Origin: Streptomyces sp. LHD-70
Lineage (GTDB): Bacteria > Actinomycetota > Actinomycetes > Streptomycetales > Streptomycetaceae
Assembly (NCBI RefSeq): GCF_031157275.1
Contig: NZ_JAVIFW010000014.1
Coordinates: forward strand, 62,001-126,000
Reading direction: 5' to 3'
DNA length: 64,000 nt
Below are positions 60,093 to 64,000 of this stretch, one piece after another. Made by a program: the position numbers and the translations under genes. A model generated the notes under the pieces. The model was not told where the DNA came from. It saw nothing but the letters and a program-made list of their open reading frames with translations, and did no database searches. Each line of letters starts with the position of its first letter. Within the stretch, counting starts at the first letter, position 1.

Positions 60093-61060
60093 GCCACCTT
60101 CTCCTTGTCCCCGGCTTCACGGGCGTCCCGTGCTTCCTGCTTGACGTCCCGCGCGATCCGCAGGAAGGCCTCTTCCAGCGAGGCCGACCGCACATCGAGC
60201 CCGCGCAGCTCCACGCCCGCGTCCCGCGCCCACAACAGCAGCTGCGTGGCGGCCTGTTGGAGCACGTCGGTACGGAGCTTCACGTTCCGCCCCTCCGTCT
60301 CGTGCGCGGTGACGCCGAGCGAGCCGAGCGGCGGCAGGTCGCCGAGGTGGTAGCCGTCGGGCAGCTCGAAGCTGATCTGGGAGGGCTGCGCGGCGGTGAC
60401 CTCGGCGGGCGTGCCGCTCACCGCGAGCTGCCCGGCGTGCATGATCGCGAGCCGGTCGGCGAGCGACTCGGCCTCTTCGAGGTAGTGCGTGGTGAGCAGC
60501 ACGGTGGTGCCGGAGGCGCGCAGGGCACGCACCAACTCCCAGGTCTCCACGCGCCCTTCGGCGTCGAGTCCGGTGGTGGGTTCGTCGAGGAAGAGCACCT
60601 CGGGCCGGCCGAGCAGGGCGAGCGCGAGGTCGAGCCGCCGCTTCTCGCCGCCGGACAGCTGCTTGATGCGTACGCGGGCCCGGTGGCCGAGGCCGACGAG
60701 TTCCAGGGCCTCTCCCGTGGGCCTGGAGCCGCTGGTGCACCCGGCCCACATGCGGACGGCCTCGCTGACGGTCAGCTCGGAGGGAAAGCCGCCCTCCTGC
60801 AGCATCACGCCGATCCGGGGCCGTACGCGGCTCCGCTCGGCGTACGGGTCGTGCCCGAGCACCCGCACCCGTCCCCCGGTGGGCCGGGCCAGGCCTTCGA
60901 GCAGTTCGACGGTGGAGGTCTTGCCCGCGCCGTTGGTGCCGAGCAGGGCGAAGAGTTCGCCGCGGCCGACGGCGAAGGAGATTCCCCGTACGGCCTCGAA
61001 ACCGCCCCCGTACACACGCCGCAGATCGGTGACTTCGATCACGTGGTCATCGGTGTTCAT
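60089..61060 (-). CDS. ABC exporter ATPase (DrrA-like)
   Basis: A 323-aa ATPase: Walker A GTNGAGKTSTV, Q-loop MLQEGG, signature LSGGEKRRLDLAL, Walker B VLFLDEPTTGLD, His-switch TTHYLEEAE, plus the DrrA-type C-terminal extension. First gene of the operon with permease, sensor kinase and regulator, so the exporter is likely controlled by, or itself signals to, that system. Confidence 0.92.
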   Translation of the reverse strand: MNTDDHVIEVTDLRRVYGGGFEAVRGISFAVGRGELFALLGTNGAGKTSTVELLEGLARPTGGRVRVLGHDPYAERSRVRPRIGVMLQEGGFPSELTVSEAVRMWAGCTSGSRPTGEALELVGLGHRARVRIKQLSGGEKRRLDLALALLGRPEVLFLDEPTTGLDAEGRVETWELVRALRASGTTVLLTTHYLEEAESLADRLAIMHAGQLAVSGTPAEVTAAQPSQISFELPDGYHLGDLPPLGSLGVTAHETEGRNVKLRTDVLQQAATQLLLWARDAGVELRGLDVRSASLEEAFLRIARDVKQEARDAREAGDKEKVA

Positions 61061-61149
61061 GGTTCAAGGATTTCGTGGGCGCCGGGCCGGCGGCAGTGCG
61101 CGCTGTCACGAGCGTGCATGACAAATGTCAGAGAGGGGCGGTGCATACG

Positions 61150-61184
61150 ACGAAGGCCCCGGTCCATCGGACCGGGGCCTTCGT
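61150..61184 (-). terminator. 16-bp hairpin after the second tRNA-Gly(GCC)
   Basis: ACGAAGGCCCCGGTCC-ATC-GGACCGGGGCCTTCGT, 5 bases beyond the 3' end of the minus-strand tRNA. Confidence 0.88.
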
Positions 61185-61189
61185 TTCTG

Positions 61190-61262
61190 AGCGAACGACG
61201 AGGTTCGAACTCGCGACCTCAACCTTGGCAAGGTTGCGCTCTACCAACTGAGCTACGTTCGC
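61190..61262 (-). tRNA. tRNA-Gly (anticodon GCC), second copy
   Basis: A 73-nt tRNA: GCGAACG/CGTTCGC, anticodon loop TTGCCAA, T-loop TTCGAAC. Differs from the 57192 copy mainly in acceptor and T-stem pairs that covary. Confidence 0.95.
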
Positions 61263-61359
61263 ATTGCCTCCGACCGCTTGCTTCTCAAGTAGAGGAGCCA
61301 CCGATCGGCGCGAACACCAGAGTACCTGATCCACCGGAGTGGTCGGTAACCCGATGCGG

Positions 61360-61431
61360 AGCGGGTGACAGGAATTGCACACTGCGCCTCCCCCTTGGAA
61401 AGGGGGTGTTCTACTACTGAACTACACCCGC
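61360..61431 (-). tRNA. tRNA-Gly (anticodon TCC) with abnormal T-arm
   Basis: Acceptor GCGGGTG/CACCCGC, D-arm GTTC/GAAC and anticodon stem CCCCC/GGGGG around TTTCCAA are perfect. The T region is not: the 17 bases before the acceptor give stem CAGTG against CCTGT, with only one Watson-Crick pair, and loop TGCAATT instead of TTCRAAT. Only CAG/CTG can pair, with a 10-base loop. It could be a specialised glycine tRNA or a decaying one; as the only TCC glycine gene in this window its status cannot be judged locally. Confidence 0.7.
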
Positions 61432-61568
61432 GCGTTCTCCGTGGAGTCCGGCCTTGCGGCCTCGCCCCGCGGCGCGCTCCAGACTTTAGCCGACCTGCGG
61501 GGGTGGTGTGCAAGTCGGCTGCTGCGACGAGCTCGCGGAGCTTCGCCGCAGCGTCCGTGCGGGGGCGG

Positions 61569-61904
61569 TCAGTTGGCGGCTTCGAACGCCTCGTAGACCT
61601 TCTTCGGGATGCGCCCGCGGGCCGGGACCTCCATCTTGTGCGATCGGGCCCAGGCGCGGACCGCGGCGGGGTCGGCGGTCACCGCGGTGTGCTTGAACTC
61701 CTTGCCCGGCTTGCCGGCCCGGCTCGTCCGCGACTGCTTGCGGCCCGCCTGCAGGTAGGGGGCGAGTGCCTTGCGCAGTTTCTTGGCATTGGCTTGATTC
61801 AGGTCGATCTCGTACGACTTGCCGTCGAGACCGAAGGCGACCGTTTCCGCCGCTTCTCCGCCGTCGATGTCGTCAAAGAGAGTGACCACGACACGCTGCG
61901 CCAC
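61569..61904 (-). CDS. lsr2: Lsr2-family nucleoid protein
   Basis: A 111-aa H-NS-like xenogeneic silencer. VAQRVVVTLFDDIDGGEAAE is the dimerisation arm start, YEIDLNQANAKKLRKALAPY follows, and the C-terminal DNA-binding domain has AVRAWARSHKMEVPARGRIP with the R-G-R minor-groove hook. GTG 61904 is preferred to ATG 61922 because AAGGGA lies 9 bases before it. Its place beside purSQL matches the second Lsr2 paralogue (LsrL) of Streptomyces. Confidence 0.9.
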   Translation of the reverse strand: MAQRVVVTLFDDIDGGEAAETVAFGLDGKSYEIDLNQANAKKLRKALAPYLQAGRKQSRTSRAGKPGKEFKHTAVTADPAAVRAWARSHKMEVPARGRIPKKVYEAFEAAN

Positions 61905-62268
61905 GAATATCGGTCCCTTCATGCGGACTCACCGCGCTGACATGCGGTGATGGCCGACTGTTCGGCTGTGTTGCGGCTCTTACCCCGGTATTTCCGGAGC
62001 AGTGTGCGGACTGTCCCGAGGTATTGCCATTTCCTTTGTACAGGGCGAGGCAATGCATGGGGAAGTCCGACTGAATACGTCCGCGTGTCCATGTGCAATG
62101 GGTGCGGCAATGCCTGCACGGAATTTTTCCTGGATTTTCCCCGGCTGGTGCTCCGTGTCTCCCTAAAGTGACGGCCATCACGTAGGACTCTACGAATCTA
62201 TGCGCGTAGAAATTTCCGTCGGATACGCTGAAGGAACCGTTCTCACGCACCACACACCGGGAGTGCCA
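61905..62268. other. divergent promoter region lsr2 / purS, lower GC
   Basis: About 360 bases with visibly lower GC than the coding DNA, especially 61965-62215, holding promoters for both directions. CTACG/CGTAG motifs cluster at 62182-62211. No purine riboswitch fold was recognised and no gene is convincing. Confidence 0.6.
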
Positions 62269-62538
62269 GTGGCACGCGTCGTAGTCGACGTCATGCTCAA
62301 GCCCGAGATCCTCGACCCCCAGGGACAGGCGGTGCAGCGTGCACTGCCGCGCCTGGGATTCCAGGGCATCGCGGACGTACGTCAAGGAAAGCGCTTCGAG
62401 CTCGAGGTCGAAGGGCCGGTCGACGAGGCCGCCCTCGCCCGTATCCACGAGATGGCCGAGACGTTCCTCGCCAACACCGTCATCGAGGACTTCGTCGTCA
62501 AGGTCGAAGAGCCCGCAGCTGCCGGGGAGCCGAAGTGA
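62269..62538 (+). CDS. purS: FGAM synthase subunit PurS
   Basis: An 89-aa protein. VARVVVDVMLKPEILDPQGQ and VQRALPRLGFQGIADVRQGK are the family pattern. It bridges PurQ and PurL in the formylglycinamidine ribonucleotide synthase complex. GTG 62269 follows GGGAG by 7 bases. Overlaps purQ by 4 bases. Confidence 0.95.
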   Translation: MARVVVDVMLKPEILDPQGQAVQRALPRLGFQGIADVRQGKRFELEVEGPVDEAALARIHEMAETFLANTVIEDFVVKVEEPAAAGEPK

Positions 62539-63248
62539 CCGCTCGTATCGGAGTCGTCACTTTTCCCGGCACGCTCGACGACCGTGACACTCAGCGCGCG
62601 GTCCGTGTCGCCGGCGCGGAAGCGGTGCCGCTCTGGCACCGCGACAAGGACCTGAAGCAGGTCGACGCCGTGGTCCTTCCCGGCGGTTTCTCCTACGGCG
62701 ACTATCTGCGGGCCGGGGCGATCTCCCGGTTCTCGCCGTTGATGGAGACGATCATCGAGCAGGCCAAGGGCGGAATGCCGGTTCTGGGCATCTGCAATGG
62801 CTTTCAGGTGCTGACGGAAACGCATCTGCTGCCCGGCGCGATGCTGCGGAACAACCATCTGCACTTCGTCTGCCGCGACCAGAAGCTGCGCGTCGAGACC
62901 GACAGGACCGCCTGGACCTCCGATTACTCGGCCGGCCAGGAGATCTCCGTACCGCTGAAGAACATCGACGGCCGGTACGTCGCCGACGAGCGCACCCTGG
63001 ACATGCTGGAGGCCGAGGGCCGCGTCGCCTTCCGGTACCTGGCCCGCGGCGAAGCCGCTGATGGGTACGGCAATCCGAACGGCTCGCTCCGTGACATCGC
63101 GGGCATCAGCAACGAGGCGGGCAACGTCGTCGGTCTGATGCCGCACCCCGAGCACGCCGTCGAGCCGCTGGTCGGCACCGGCCGCACCGACGGGCTCGGC
63201 TTCTTCACCTCGATCCTGAAGAACCTCCTCAAGGGGGCCAACGCATGA
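62535..63248 (+). CDS. purQ: FGAM synthase glutaminase subunit PurQ
   Basis: A 237-aa class I glutamine amidotransferase. ARIGVVTFPGTLDDRDTQRA start; VLGICNGFQVLTE holds the nucleophile Cys; GLMPHPEHAVEP holds the catalytic His and Glu. GTG 62535 overlaps purS; its TGA overlaps the purL ATG. Confidence 0.96.
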   Translation: MTARIGVVTFPGTLDDRDTQRAVRVAGAEAVPLWHRDKDLKQVDAVVLPGGFSYGDYLRAGAISRFSPLMETIIEQAKGGMPVLGICNGFQVLTETHLLPGAMLRNNHLHFVCRDQKLRVETDRTAWTSDYSAGQEISVPLKNIDGRYVADERTLDMLEAEGRVAFRYLARGEAADGYGNPNGSLRDIAGISNEAGNVVGLMPHPEHAVEPLVGTGRTDGLGFFTSILKNLLKGANA

Positions 63249-64000
63249 CGCTCGACACGGTCAAGCACGCCGCCGAGACCCCCGAGTCCGACCAGCCCTG
63301 GAAGGAACTCGGCCTCAAGCAGGACGAGTACGCGCGTATCCGCGAGATCCTCGGCCGCCGTCCCACCGGCGCCGAGCTCGCCATGTACTCGGTGATGTGG
63401 TCCGAGCACTGCTCGTACAAGTCCTCCAAGGTGCACCTCAAGCAGTTCGGCGAGAAGGCGCCCGAGAGTGACGCGCTGCTCGTCGGCATCGGCGAGAACG
63501 CCGGTGTCGTCGACGTCGGCCAGGGCTACGCGGTCACCTTCAAGGTGGAGTCGCACAACCACCCCTCGTACATCGAGCCGTACCAGGGCGCCGCGACCGG
63601 CGTCGGCGGCATCGTGCGCGACATCCTCGCGATGGGCGCCCGCCCGGTCGCCGTCATGGACCCGCTGCGCTTCGGCGCCGCGGACCACCCCGACACCAAG
63701 CGCGTCCTGCCGGGCGTCGTCGCGGGCATCGGCGGCTACGGCAACTGCCTGGGCCTGCCCAACATCGGCGGCGAGGTCGTCTTCGACGCCTGCTACCAGG
63801 GCAACCCACTGGTCAACGCGCTCTGCGTCGGTGTCATGAAGCACGAGGACATCCACCTCGCCAAGGCCTCCGGCACCGGCAACAAGGTCATCCTGTACGG
63901 CGCTCGTACGGGTGGCGACGGCATCGGCGGCGTCTCGGTCCTCGCGAGTGAGACCTTCGACTCGACCGGCCCCTCGCGCCGCCCGGCCGTCCAGGTCGGC
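63245..64000 (+). CDS. purL: FGAM synthase large subunit PurL (5' part)
   Basis: The first 252 codons are present; the gene runs off the window. MYSVMWSEHCSYKSSKVHLK is the N-terminal active-site block and FKVESHNHPSYIEPYQGAAT followed by GVGGIVRDILAMGARPVAVM is the catalytic and ATP-binding region of small-type PurL. ATG 63245 overlaps purQ. The enzyme converts FGAR to FGAM using ammonia from PurQ. Confidence 0.96.
   Translation, partial: MTLDTVKHAAETPESDQPWKELGLKQDEYARIREILGRRPTGAELAMYSVMWSEHCSYKSSKVHLKQFGEKAPESDALLVGIGENAGVVDVGQGYAVTFKVESHNHPSYIEPYQGAATGVGGIVRDILAMGARPVAVMDPLRFGAADHPDTKRVLPGVVAGIGGYGNCLGLPNIGGEVVFDACYQGNPLVNALCVGVMKHEDIHLAKASGTGNKVILYGARTGGDGIGGVSVLASETFDSTGPSRRPAVQVG

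Noticed and set aside
61905..62268. Purine riboswitch ahead of purS
   Set aside because: No three-way-junction pattern or kissing-loop bases were recognisable; only AT-richer promoter DNA.

Overview
The window is high-GC actinobacterial chromosome, almost certainly Streptomyces. The signs are extreme third-position GC, many GTG starts and 4-base ATGA/GTGA gene overlaps, sigN/sigF sporulation sigma genes, a Streptomyces subtilisin-inhibitor gene, an Lsr2-type nucleoid protein, and the order ffs-dnaX-purD-purC-lsr2-purSQL. One perfect parS-like site (6293-6306) suggests the window lies in the broad domain around oriC. Most of it is conserved core chromosome. The accessory interest lies in small scars, fused or decayed proteins, tandem repeats and operator sites.

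Layout. 1-2758 is the end of a sterol side-chain degradation operon resembling the mycobacterial igr operon: ChsH2-like end, FadE28/ChsE1-like, ChsH1-like, Ltp2. 2821-6244 holds a secreted DUF1906 protein, a SigE-family sigma factor and an acyl-CoA ligase behind a perfect palindrome. 6347-11793 (minus) is a 1544-aa hybrid sensor protein without a recognisable phospho-accepting His, then a subtilisin inhibitor. 12135-13068 holds tRNA-Ser and tRNA-Arg, followed by what looks like an integration scar (a second copy of the tRNA-Arg 3' end). 13173-15517 holds DUF2797, monooxygenase-like and amidohydrolase genes. 15616-21697 is a two-component system with an 11-bp-phased operator, followed by a GT2-GtrA fusion and a GT39 glycosyltransferase, read as one run. 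21717-23048 is a deleted MFS efflux gene (operator kept) and its TetR regulator. 23094-27210 is a YceI protein, an MFS exporter with three C-terminal beta-sandwich domains, and a MarR regulator with twin operators.

27338-30896 holds small membrane and lipoprotein genes and the paralogous sigma factors sigN and sigF. 30897-31540 is a gene-free, hairpin-rich stretch ending in tRNA-Ser(CGA). 31630-34551 holds tadA, its associated protein, a small basic protein, upp and a LytR-C protein. 34739-36967 is a divergent pair: a small protein with a ParB-like motif and a HerA-type ATPase. 37487-41801 holds a tartronate semialdehyde reductase, a HhH-GPD glycosylase, three regulators and wrbA with three operators. 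41884-47377 holds a Baeyer-Villiger-type monooxygenase, an EamA exporter, LysR, VOC, DoxX and AraC genes.

47511-64000 is the replication/purine segment: tRNA-Ser(GGA), SRP RNA, dnaX, purD, a membrane protein that looks like a catalytically dead M48 peptidase, a dimethylformamidase-beta-like protein, purC, a NarL-type two-component/ABC exporter operon, three glycine tRNA genes (one with an abnormal T-arm), an Lsr2 homologue and purS-purQ-purL (cut by the window end). Functions were assigned by reading motifs and recalling family sequences; no database search was run.
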